Positions 1 through 10,570 of a DNA stretch of 64,000 nucleotides are shown piece after piece; within the stretch, counting starts at the first letter, position 1, and every line of letters begins with the position of its first letter. The notes under the pieces are model-generated. The model saw nothing but the letters and a program-made list of their open reading frames with translations, did no database searches and was not told the DNA's origin. Source of the DNA: Cryptomeria japonica (lineage: Eukaryota; Streptophyta; Pinopsida; Cupressales; Cupressaceae); NCBI RefSeq assembly GCF_030272615.1, contig NC_081409.1, positions 616,202,755-616,266,754 of the forward strand, given 5' to 3'. The position numbers and the translations under genes are program-made.

Positions 1-1550
1 CTCTCCTCCTTTGTTTCTTCCACTGTCGCGCTTTGAAACTTTGACTCACTTCATTACAATCGAGTAGATTTTCTTCATCTTATTCAAATACTTCTAACCC
101 TGAGATGGTGAAGCTACTTCCTAAATGTTTCAGGTCTACATGAAATTGGGACAATTTCTTTTCTCTCATTGAAATAATTTCATCCCTTTTCTATGGATGC
201 ATCCACTAATTGATCCTAGCTTGGTATTTTCAAAGCTTGTCCAACAATTTAAGAATCAACTCTTGTAATTACAAAGTGTCATGAGATCGAATTTCCTGGG
301 AACCTCAGTGATATGGTTAGTACATGAGATAACTAGGTCAATACATGAGACAAGAGGTGTGGAGCCTTCAACATTTAAAAGCCCGCTTTTAACAATTTTA
401 TTACTAGTAGGGGAGACATTTTCATGACACATTTTTTTAGGATACCCTAAAAGCATGTTTCTTCCATATTTGTATCCTTTATACAATCAAGGCCATCTTC
501 TATTGTTGGTGACACCAGAGAGAACCAGGATTTTAAGCACAATAAACAATCAACTGTAAATTTTGTAGTACTAGAGTTCGATAGGTGAGCTTGCAAAAGA
601 CTTAGAGGGAGTTTACTACATAGCTCATGAGAGAAACACTAAAGCTTTCAAAACATTTGTCTTTTAAAGAGTGCTTACACTAAAAAGAGAGGAGGTAAAA
701 TAAACGAGAGATTGATTCTAACCCATCTCTTTTCTTCTTTGCAACCTCCTTCATGACATAGAAAACTTAGAGTTCATGTTGTTGTGTGCTTGAGATGAAA
801 ATGAAATTAGAAAGATGGCGGCCATTTTAAGGATTAAGGCATTAATTAAATTTAATTTTCGGCTAGGGTAATGCATTCTTTCCTGAAAATTATGCTAACA
901 CACTTCGCATGTTTTCCAGTGCCTAATGGCTATTAATGAGTTGAACTGGTTGTGTCATGAAAAGACAACACCTTGAGAGTTAAAAGTGCTTTGAGTCGGG
1001 CAGTTAGAAAAATGTTGAACTATCAAACTATGCTAGTGAAGGGTACATAGGTTCCAATATCTCTCGATTGATTGACTACAAAGACTCATACACTACAATG
1101 ACTGACAAAAAAAGAATATGCTTTAAGAATAGTTAGGTAGTCAAGAATTTCTTGAGCTTATGAACCAAAAGAAAAGGCTCAAAAACTGCTTAACTCAAGT
1201 TGACTAGGTACAAAGACTCAACAAATGACTGATTGCAAACAAGAATTAGCAACATTAAGTAAACACATCAAGGGAAAGAGACATATGAACCAAGGTTTTA
1301 GACTTAAGGCAAAAAAATGAAAAATTTCAAAAAATAAAGTAACATAGTTATATTTGACAAAATAATAATCTAAGCTTATTTTATTCTTTTCTTTTTTCTT
1401 CCTATCCTTTTACAAATTTGTATACCATTGGTTTGATTAAGATTAGATTATAATATATATTAACATTTGATATTGGATTTTGAATTCTTGTCTATGGTTT
1501 TTGTATACAACATCTTATGTTTATTCCTTTGATTCCCCTTGTACTATTAT
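1..1550. other. No gene recognised (A+T-rich intergenic)
   Basis: No reading frame here resembles a known protein, and the short open frames are not codon-like. The last ~80 bases (from about 1470) weakly resemble the end of the R1 repeat unit at 2860-2937, so an eroded earlier unit may begin here. Confidence 0.5.
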
Positions 1551-2937
1551 GATTCATTTTATGACGAAAATGAAACCCTCAAGCATCTCTTCTAGTTTTA
1601 TCGTAGAGCCCAAGTTACTTGGAATTAGATTTATAAGTTTTTATTCATTTACGCCTAAGAATTTTTCTTCGCATATGATTCTTCTAGGGGAGTGACCTAG
1701 AATTTTTACTAAATTCACCTAAATATCCAACACTTTTTCAATGTGGAAATAATGTCAAGATTTAGAAAGATGGAAATTTAGTCACATACTTTGGAGACTC
1801 TAGTCATGTTCGCTATTTAGTTTATGCTAAATTTATGATTTTATCTCATTTTCTTTTATAAATTTAAATGTAAGCTAACAATGATATCTTGAGGTTCCTC
1901 ACCCATAGATGTTGCTTGATCATCAACGCAATATTTCCTACATGGTTGATCATGTCTTGTAGACCTCCCCCTACCACTAGGGCTAGTTCTCTTCTTAAGA
2001 ACTTGGTGAGGTTGTAATTGTAGTTCTCATGGTTATAACTATGATTCAAATGTTTCTCATAGTTCTCCTCCACCACAATGGAAAGATAGTGGATAGTCTC
2101 AACACACTTGCCTATCCTCTATCACCTCAAAACGCCATAGTAGGGGTGATTTTGGTTGGTTGGATAATGAAAAATATCTTAGATTGTTTGTGGTTATTTC
2201 TCCTACAAGGGAAGTTAATTCTTTGGATGGTGATCCAAATAAATATATTAAAGATGTTATTACATGTTGAGAGCCTATCTTTGACAACCAAAATCTCCCC
2301 AATACATGTGGAAAAGGTAAGGATCATGATCCACCACCACCTCCTCATTTCATATTTATTGTTGTAGAGTATGTAGTTAACATGTGGTTTGTGTTTATTT
2401 TGTTAATGTTGTCCTTAGTGATGTCTAGTTTGAACTTTGGAATGTGATCTCTTTCCACCCACCTTTTTTCTTCTTTTGAACATGGTGTACATTATTCTTT
2501 TTATAAAGTAATAGATTTGATACCAAATCATAAAGTAAACTATTAATATGATGATATGTTAACATTATGAATTATAATATAATATGTTGACATAATATAC
2601 TAAATAATATACTCATGAAATTTATGTTTTCGTTTATTCCGAACACATGTCATGCTTAATTTTTTAGTATCTTAATCTAACTTTTCATATTTAATATCTA
2701 TATTATTTAATTAAACAAATAAGAATAACATGAATATACCACAAATTCTAGAACATATAAAATAATTCTACCATTAAACTATAAATAATTGTACTTATCA
2801 TCCATTCAATAGTACTTGATTTATAATTTATAAAAGAAGATTTCAAATTATTTGGCTGACCATTCTTGAGCCTTGGCTCACTTTCTTTTCTTGGTGTATT
2901 CTCTATTGATGTTCTCACATTGGTTTTTAACTATTGT
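1551..2937. repeat. R1 tandem repeat, unit 1 (~1.39 kb)
   Basis: First of three tandem units of an unidentified repeat. The phase is arbitrary and starts at the shared block gattcwttttatg. Landmarks recur in the same order in units 2 and 3: a block reading tcctacatggttgatcatg (about 1938), cacctcaaaacgccatagtag (about 2123), ggatggtgatccaaa (about 2224) and gtaaactattaatatgatga (about 2537). A short minus-strand frame (1864-2076) rich in Asn, Tyr and His recurs in the other units at 4131-4349 and 13973-14191. It diverges at its C-terminus, so coding status is doubtful. No LTR, transposase or polymerase motif is visible. Confidence 0.8.
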
Positions 2938-2966
2938 GATTCTTTTTATGGCTAGAAAGAAGCCAT

Positions 2967-3902
2967 CAATCTACTGGCAACTGACACTCAATTGGTTGGT
3001 TTCACTATGTTGTCATTTATGGCAACATGGCAATTTACTCCAGCTTCATATTTTGGGTTAATTGTGTACCGATAGGCACTTTATAGACACTTCACCGGCA
3101 CCGACAGGTTGAAAGGAATTCTTTGGTTACTGGAAATGTAGACCAACATGGTTTAGAATTAGGTAATTAGTATTGGAGGCTGACATCTTTTGGATCCGAC
3201 ATCGACAATTATTTTTTTATTTATGTATTGATGTTATCTAGCCAACATGTATATTGATATTGTAATTATCTTTGTAAGCCAACATAAGGCATGATAAATT
3301 GTAAAGGGTATATAGGTTAGTTGGTTAGATCATTTTGAAATATGATGAGTATGTATTAGGAAGGAAATAGTCAAGGAGATGCGAAACATATGAGAGAGAT
3401 CATGTATGTGAGGATTTTTATGTAAGGGGTATTTCAGTAAGGGTTTAGGGTTTCAGACCGGAACATACAGAGCTTAACTAGAACTTAATTCAGGTATAGA
3501 AGATGCTATCTTTGCAGTTCAATCATTTCTCTAGATTGTAGTCTGGATTTGTATGTAGTCAGTGACGCTCCTTTTTGTGATTGAGCAGTGTGCTCTAGGC
3601 TGTAAGCCTTCCTGCAAGTGCAGGCCCCTATATTCTATGATATCTCTTCATATGGCCAGTGAATTGATATTGTGGGTCACAAATCCCATCGTGGGTTTTC
3701 CTCTTTGAGGTTTTCCACATGTAATTTTGTGTGTTATGATATCCATTTATGTGATTGGCTTATTGGTTTCTTTACTTCTTTCAATTCTATATGTATCGGT
3801 ATACTAGTTGGTGTATGCATGTTTCAATAAGGTTAAAATTGATCATTCTGGTAGAACACTGATTCACCCCCCCTCTCAGTGTTCTTGGATTCCAACACAA
3901 TC
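2967..3902 (+). mobile_element. Solo LTR, Copia/Sirevirus-like, in R1 unit 2
   Basis: The LTR proper is 2972-3897 (926 bp), flanked by a perfect 5-bp duplication caatc (2967-2971 and 3898-3902). The 3' end has the C-run followed by ctctcagtg and finishes in ccaaca. The 5' end reads TACTGGCAA instead of the TGTTGGCAA seen in element B LTRs, probably a decayed TG. R1 homology stops at the left end and resumes at the right, so the insertion is precise. No internal region survives, which implies LTR-LTR recombination. Confidence 0.85.
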
Positions 3903-4391
3903 ATCTATTCTAATTTTATCCTAAAGCCCATGTTACTTGGAGTTGAATTTAAAATTCTTTTGGAGGAGTGGCCTAGACTTATTACTAAATTCAACTAAAT
4001 ATGACACTCTCTCAATGTGAAAATAATGTTCAAGATTTAGAAACATAGAAATTTAGCTACATTCTTTGGAGACTCTAGTGATGTTCACTATTTAGTTTAT
4101 GCTAAATTTATGATTTTATCTCATGTTATTTTATAAATTTAAATGTAAGTTGACAAGGTTACCTTGAGGTTGCTCACTCGTAGATGTTGCTTGATCATTG
4201 GGGCAATATTTCCTACATGGTTGATCATGTCTTGTAGACCTTCCCCTCCTATAATGGCTAGTTCTCTTCTTGATGATATTGGTGAGGTTGTAGTTGTAGT
4301 TCCCATGGTTATAACTATGATTCAAATTTTTCTCATAGTTTTGCTCCACTATAATGAAAAGCTATTGGATAGTCTTAACAAACTTGTCTAT
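3903..4391. repeat. R1 unit 2, left part
   Basis: Continuation of R1 unit 2 after the solo LTR (the first 34 bases of the unit are 2938-2971). It matches unit 1 from about 1590 and ends in tctat, the target site of the large LTR at 4392. R1 sequence resumes at 12851. Confidence 0.85.
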
Positions 4392-5199
4392 TGTAGTGCC
4401 CCTCCTAGACTTGCATTTTGATTTCTGTCTAGATAGACTTAGTTAGACATATAATGGTTACTTGGATGGTTATTTATGGCTCCTTTTCTATATTAGATGG
4501 TATCATTAATACTAGGACTTTATGTGGATTCATGGTATATGTTATGACTCTTTATGATTGGAGACTTTTATAACTGGTGATGCGAATTTATTATATGATA
4601 TTTGATTCTTATGGATGTTGATATATGGTATCTCCTAGATGGATGGATTTATATGACTCATGGATTTAAATATAATTATTATTTATATGGATTATGATAC
4701 TAACCCTACTTCATGACGATGACTCTATGAGTTGTTTTGATATTGTATTGCGTGTCTATCTTCGTGAGTAGAGACGATGCCATATCACTCATTACAAGCG
4801 AGATATGTCATCACGATTCTCTATCACTTGCCTTTTTATTGTGAGATATATGCATTGTATATGTCATGTTGGATTTTGATGCAGGGTTGTAGGTACTAGA
4901 CATCAACTCCACCTGGCTCCATAGGTCTGAGTGTGTCTTTATCCCAATGACAAGTTGTCAGAGATGGCATAGTTTCCCTCACATACTCTTGGTCTAAGAT
5001 GTATACCTTGCTAGTTTATCTTGATGTCTTTTCTTGGTTGATATTCCTCTAGGGTCAACTTAGAGATGTGGTATATTGGTTAAGTCTCTTCCACCTTGTT
5101 TTCATAGGTCATGAGGTCAAATCTCTCTGGCTTGTAATTTTTGATCAATCGTGGCTTGATTATTGGTTTTCTTGCATGAATGGATGATTCATTTTATTA

Positions 5200-5400
5200 A
5201 GAGTTTAATTTTGGTAATTAATTTATTTTATTTAATTCATTGAGATTTAATTGAGCTTTATTCATTGTTTAATTATTTAATTTGTTTAATTTCTTGTTGA
5301 GATGACTTATTTATTTATTGTTTTAATTTAATTATTTATTTGAGTTCTATTTATTTTATTTTATTTATTTATTTATTTATTGGAGTTGATATTAATAATG
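5200..5400. repeat. TTTA/TTAA simple-sequence tract
   Basis: Low-complexity A+T tract dominated by ttta, ttaat and tattt words, inside the left part of the large solo LTR. Confidence 0.7.
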
Positions 5401-5467
5401 ATAATTAATTATAAATTATTATGTGGGAATTATTTAATAAAGTATGGGTAAATAATATTATTTGTAC

Positions 5468-7276
5468 CTACCATTTAATTTTATGAGTATGTGTATCTTT
5501 TATCACTTCATGAACCTTTCCTTCCAGTAACAGGAGTCTTCTTCTTCTCATGAAGAAGAGGCCTTTGTATTTATTCATAACTTCGAAAAGTGTTGAATTT
5601 GATACATCAGGAAAATATTGAGCAAATATTTCCTCCCTCATTTCCTGTTCCTTTTCTATGACAATGTGCCATTTGTTGTCTAAAGAATTATACAAAGAAT
5701 CTGGTGTCTCAGATCTAATTTATGAAGGCAACCAGTCATTTACACATAAATACTTAATGATTTCCTATTCAACTTCTTCCTTTTCATTATCATTGAAGTC
5801 ATCAAAACAATCAATTAAATCATTCAACAATTTTCTCCTAATATTATTTATAGTTCTTTGACAATATGTCAAAGGTTTGTAAGAAGAAATATCAATATTT
5901 ACTAGTGCAGATGTTGCTAGTTCATTCTTTGTCTTTTTCTTCATTTGCCTAGTCTTCTTCTTAGGCGGTTCTTTTGACACAGTTTCTTTTGAGTCCGGTG
6001 TTCTTCTTTTTGTCTTTCGCTTCCTTTCAAAGACTTTGGTAGGTGCAGCTTCCGGTTTCTTTTTAGCTGGTGACTGCTTGGTCACTTTGGGATTGGCTAT
6101 AGTAACTGGTGCCGATGCTGAAGGCACTGCCTTTCCTTCCTTTACAAAGGGTTCTACAACTGGTGTAACCCTTTCCAAATAGGTGTCGGTTCTCTTTGCC
6201 TTAGGATCAAGGGGTGAGGCGATTAGGGTAGAAGCATACCCATCCAACATATCATACATTACCTCATAGCCCATAGGCTCCACTTCTTCCTGTCTGGGCT
6301 CAATGACCTCCATTATGCATTCATCCACTTTGATGATGAAGCAGATGTCTTCCTCATACTTTTTGGCTATATCACCAGATATTCTTATCCTTTGGCTCAT
6401 CTTGCATCTAAACTCATCAAAGTATTTGTTCAGTGCTTCTAGATAGCCGGTTCCAATTGCTTGTAGACTTTCCTTGATTTGTTTTGTCACTGGTTGGTCG
6501 ACAGACCACTAAATGTCACCTACTCCTGGAAAGTAGCCTTGGAAGTAAAAGAACAAACCAACCAATAGTTGTCCGAACTTAAATCTCAGTGCATTTTCTT
6601 GTTTGATCGACTTAAGATTCAACATAAGTTGTCTTTGCATACAAGTGCATAGATCAAACGATGCATCTTCCTTGATCATCTTGTAAGCGACATTTACTGC
6701 TGCAGTAGAGATAGAATTAATTATGCTACTAGAGAACGTCCGGTAACCTATCACCATGCAGGCATACTTGACCAGATCGTCCTTGATTGAGTTGATGGTC
6801 ATTCCACGTGAGTTGCTCACTGAACCGATGAGCTTGGACATTTCAGTCTTGCTGACCTTCCTTAGGGCTAGCACTTCCCCTATGTTACAAAAATTGATGA
6901 TGACATGAATCGCTTTAGGTGTGATATCATGCGTCCACTCTAGATACATCTTATCACCATGTACCCTGCTTAGAATAATGCGAATGTGATCATCCAAAAA
7001 TTCTTCAAGAAAATAAAATGCATTGTGAAGTTTCTTCCTTTCCAGAATGCTGAATTCTGGTTTAATCTTCTTATCCTTTGCGCAGAATAAGCTCAGCTGT
7101 GAATGGATCACAAGAGACCCTAGGTCTTTGATTTTGTAGTCTATGTAATTGGAAATGCCTTCTTCTACTATAGCACGAGCAGGTACTTGAGATAGGGCAT
7201 TGTATTTCGACTTTTGTTTAATGAAGTCCATAGAATCAACGGGTGTACTAGAGCTATCATGTGATGCGGAAGCCAT
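5468..7276 (-). pseudogene. ORF2 of element A1 (unknown function, truncated)
   Basis: The start is the ATG at 7274-7276 (MASASH), because A2 has the same start context; an upstream in-frame Met is not conserved. Residues 1-~260 form a helix-rich region conserved in A2 and partly in B. About residue 330 there is a block with DECIMEV, EPR and MGYEV that is also found in B. Next comes a basic Lys/Arg/Pro-rich stretch (about 5935-6080) that looks like a nuclear localisation signal, then a second conserved region with NNIRRK and FFMRRRRLLLLEG. Stop codons fall at 6509-6511, 5765-5767 and in between. Homology to A2 ends at about 5483, and the last few residues before the stop at 5468 are host LTR. 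I recognise no enzymatic motif. A Sirevirus env-like origin is possible but unproven. Confidence 0.75.
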
Positions 7277-7530
7277 GATAAATGAAGAGTTATGAAAAAT
7301 ATCTTCATAGATCAAAATTTAGGGCTTCGTAGTTTGAACTTTGCCACACACTCCTTCGGTTGCAGAGATACCGCTTTGCGTTCTTCACTCCTCCAACAGA
7401 TGTTTGCTTCAGATTCTTCTTCAGGATTTTGATAAGCTCTTTGAATCGCCGTGTAAATCGCTTTTCTTCGCTCTGCACTTTAAAAACTTCTTCACTCGAA
7501 AAATGATAAGTGAGAAATGATTTGAAAATT

Positions 7531-7540
7531 CCTTTTAAAC
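7531..7540 (-). promoter_or_regulatory. TATA-like box in the ORF1-ORF2 spacer (A1)
   Basis: Minus strand reads gtttaaaagg, about 260 bp upstream of the ORF2 start. The same sequence and context (a ccctaatagtggagcatttat block just upstream) occur in A2 at 60151-60160. An internal promoter for ORF2 is an inference from this conservation and the lack of ORF1-ORF2 coupling. Confidence 0.35.
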
Positions 7541-7794
7541 AGGTTCTCTACCTACCATAATAAATGCTCCACTATTAGGGAGTAAACCCTAATTTGCCTT
7601 TTACCGTTTCTGGTCTTCTGCCGACTGATAGGTATCTCATACTAGCTAAGGTCTTTTATCAGTGTCAACCGGGGGTTCAAATTATTTCATCGTTTGCTCC
7701 CCCTAAGATTTTCTGATGCTTAGTTTGTCGGTTCATTGATTTCCACACTAGGTGCAGAAACCAGTTCTTCATGCAACACCGTTGGTTTCTTTTT

Positions 7795-8979
7795 CTAGGT
7801 TCTGTTCATATCTTCTTGAATAGTTTCAATATCAATCTTTCCTTCCGGAGTGACAGGTATGTCATCCGATATGTTCTTTCTTGTTCTGCAAAATCTAGCA
7901 ATGTGACCCGGTTTGTTGCAATGATAGCAGACCATTCCAGGTGCTCTCCATGGTCCATTATTCATGTTATCATTCTTCCTCCTACATGTTGCAACAGTGT
8001 GACCGTGAAAATGACAAATCACACAGATTGCTCTCCATCTGGTTGCCGCTTGATAGCAACCGCTACCTGACTGATGATTAAAGGTAATAAACCGGTTGGG
8101 ATTCCGGTTCACAAAAGGTTCTAGACCAACTCCCTGAGTCCTCTGAGGATACCTTCCAGTACTGTGCATGACAGACCTGCATTCAAATTCTCTATGCCCA
8201 AACTTGTTGCATTCATAACAATTACCATTTAATCTATTGGATCTAGGCTTATCATTTAGAAAATAAGGAAAATTATTGTAAGCCTTACTTCTACATACAT
8301 TAGCAGTGTGTCCTTCCTTGAGACAGTTAAAGCAAACAAGTTTAAACTTTTGCTTGCCTTTATCCTTTGATGCTCCATCTTTTATTCTAGATGTCTCACC
8401 TTTCTCATAATCAGAGAAACCAAGTCCATTGATATTCTTTACCGGTTTAGTTGATTCAAGCTTCTGTTCTAGCTTAACAGTACTCTTATTGAATTTAGCA
8501 AGTATTTCCTTTGACTTAGTGAGTTCTTTGGAAATAGCAGCATTGGATTACTTCAAGGTTGCATTCTCAGAAGTAGCCATGTTTAGTTCTCCTTGCATGT
8601 CTTCCTTTTCCACTTTGCTCGCATGGAGTTGAGCGGTTAGGGCATTGATCTCTTGCTTTAGTTTGGAGATTTCATGATCTTTGTCTTTTACCAGATCTTC
8701 AGCTTTCCTCCTGTTCTCAAGCTCTTGGCACATTCGAATAGTTAGTCCTTCCAATTCCTTTCTTAGGTTGGAATTGGATTCATTCAACTTTTCTACTTCT
8801 TGAATTAGGGCTTCCATGTCTTCTTCATCAGAGGAACTGTTTTCTGTTAGCTCCATCAATTTTTCAGCATGTTCTCTCCTTTTTGCTTGAGAGGCCTTAT
8901 ATTTGACCATAAGATCATCATAGGCTTGCTCAGACTGAGTGAGTTGATGAGTAAGTTCTCTCACAGTGTATTCCCCCAT
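7795..8979 (-). pseudogene. ORF1 of element A1: coiled coil plus four CCHC knuckles
   Basis: The start is the ATG at 8977-8979 (MGEYTV), about 37 bp after the primer site. Roughly residues 1-200 are a heptad-rich coiled coil full of Glu, Lys and Leu (RKAEDLVKDKDHEISKLK is typical). Then come four C-x2-C-x4-H-x4-C knuckles: CFNCLKEGHTANVC, CYECNKFGHREFEC, CVICHFHGHTVATC and CYHCNKPGHIARFC. One in-frame TAA (8548-8550) interrupts the coil where A2 has Glu. The role expected from the knuckles is binding element RNA, with multimerisation through the coil. Unlike a usual Copia Gag, I see no capsid-type domain before the coil. Next downstream is the spacer and ORF2. Confidence 0.85.
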
Positions 8980-9015
8980 ATCTCTTTCCAAATGGTTAAA
9001 CTTATAGAAAGGTTG

Positions 9016-9027
9016 GCTCTGATACCA
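9016..9027 (-). other. Primer-binding site, tRNA-iMet type (A1)
   Basis: Minus strand TGGTATCAGAGC, two bases from the LTR end. This is the classic plant Copia primer site, complementary to the 3' end of initiator tRNA-Met. Confidence 0.9.
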
Positions 9028-9029
9028 AT

Positions 9030-10197
9030 TGATGAATAATAAGAGGGGGGGGGGTGAATTAGTATGCCAAAAATCTTTGTACTTAAACACTTTACTAGTC
9101 TAGCAATAAACCGGTAAAAACAGTTTAGCAAACAAACTGGTTAGCACACATGCAAACCAAATAGAAAATAATGCATTCACCCACAAAAGCACAATCACCA
9201 AACACAAGAGATTTTGACGTGGAAACCCAAATGGGAAAAATCACGGTGAGATGAAACTCACAAGTAACTATCTGCAGAATAGGAACCAGACCGGTTAAGG
9301 TCATACAATGTTCTTTACCAGAACAGATCCTGTTAGGAATCTCAATCTCTGTTAGGAGATAAGTCCGATTAAAGACTACCTTGATAGAGGATTTTAGATC
9401 CACAGATGTGAACCACCTTGTTAGAGGATTTACAAAAGGCTTTTTGGGCCTACCCGGTTAAGGGCTTCAAATTTGTCAAAGATGCGAGTAATCAACAAGT
9501 GAGTGATCTAGCAAATAGAATAGATTGCTTGGTTAGATCCTTGATAGCTCGTTCCTAATGCATTCCAACATTACTTCAGTCTTCAACACATTCACACTCT
9601 GTCTTCTCTCACAAATATGACTTCTCTTCTATAATCACACTTACAAAAACTCATCAACCACCTTAAACCCTAGCAACAACCTAAAACCCTAGACATGACG
9701 TCCTTATAAAGGAATCTAATTTCATGTCGGTCCAATAGGATTTCAATACAATTTCCTAGGTTCAATACAATTAGACATAATTTGTAACACGACACAAAAA
9801 GCACCGCCAAAGTGTCGGCACCACAAAACAATCATTGGATGGTAACTCATCACAAAATGCCGGTTGGTAACTCATCACAGAGTATTACTGGTTCAAACAA
9901 AATACTTGTTTAAGCAAAATACCGATTGCCAATTTTGACAAAAATGAAGACTGGGAAATATGAGTTGTGTCGCTTCATTCCTTCATACCGCTTGAGATCC
10001 TCGAACCGCTTGGGATCTTCATACCGCTTGATCGGTAAACACTTTCTACAAAACACTGATAGTCTAAAGATTATAATACATCATATTGGTTGGAACAAAT
10101 ACCGGTTGAGCTTTAACTCATACATACAAAAAGTTATCTCATAGCAAGTGTGTGTCCATCAATGACAATCACAACATAATCATCAAAAATGCCAACA
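9030..10197 (-). repeat. 5' LTR of element A1 (1168 bp)
   Basis: Plus-strand ends are TGATGAATA (9030) and TGCCAACA (10197); in element sense TGTTGGCA...TTCATCA. It is closely similar over its full length to the LTR of A2 (57453-58643) and to the solo LTR at 23799-24906. It carries the C-run terminal motif (9041-9060), a TATA box and short repeats around aaccggtatt. Confidence 0.9.
9712..9720 (-). promoter_or_regulatory. LTR TATA box (A1)
   Basis: Minus strand tttataagg, followed by tcatgtctagggttttag and well placed for transcription toward the primer site. The A2 copy reads cttttaagg and the solo LTR is also altered, so A1 keeps the best promoter of the three. Confidence 0.5.
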
Positions 10198-10284
10198 TGT
10201 GTTTGGTATGAGGGTCGTTTTATACCCCTGAGTCCTCCTGAGACCCCTCCTAAGCCCTATGCCTTCGTAATGAGCTAATCTTTG

Positions 10285-10570
10285 TACTTTTACTAGAAAC
10301 TCCATGGAAACACCTAGAAATGCCATGCAAACTTCTAGAAATACCACCCTACATACCAAGAACACCACCATACATGCCACGAACACCACTATTTGTACCA
10401 TATGCTCTGTCAAACTTACCATGAGAGATGAGGTCCTGATTTGCAGATTCAACCAAATTTACTAGAAATGCCACCCTAGAGACCAGAAACGCCAACATAT
10501 TGACAAAAAACACTACCATGTACATGCAATAAATGTTACCATACCTACTAGAAACACTACCCTAGGTTTC
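10285..10570. repeat. Degenerate ~20-bp tandem repeat
   Basis: Many imperfect copies of a word like actagaaacaccaccatacatgcc follow one another within the right part of the large solo LTR. The copies differ at several positions each, so the array is old. Confidence 0.6.

Larger units (their letters stand above)
5483..10197 (-). mobile_element. Element A1: non-autonomous Sirevirus-like, 3'-truncated
   Basis: Read on the minus strand the order is 5' LTR (9030-10197), primer site (9016-9027), ORF1 with coiled coil and CCHC knuckles (7795-8979), a ~500-bp spacer, then ORF2 (7276 down to 5483). The copy stops inside ORF2: homology to element A2 ends at about 5483, and the K/E-rich region, C-terminal region and 3' LTR are missing. 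No protease, integrase, RT or RNase H lies between the two ORFs, and A2 is the same. The 5-bp flank at the intact end is tgtgt, with no partner because the other end is truncated. Confidence 0.85.

Noticed and set aside
1864-2076. Minus-strand Asn/Tyr/His-rich frame in R1 as a real gene
   Set aside because: The N-terminal half is similar in three R1 units, but the frame shifts differ at the C-terminus and no start or stop is shared. Repeat homology explains the similarity.
7771-8070. Plus-strand frame opposite ORF1 of A1
   Set aside because: Antisense of the CCHC region; its Cys pattern comes from the knuckle codons on the other strand.
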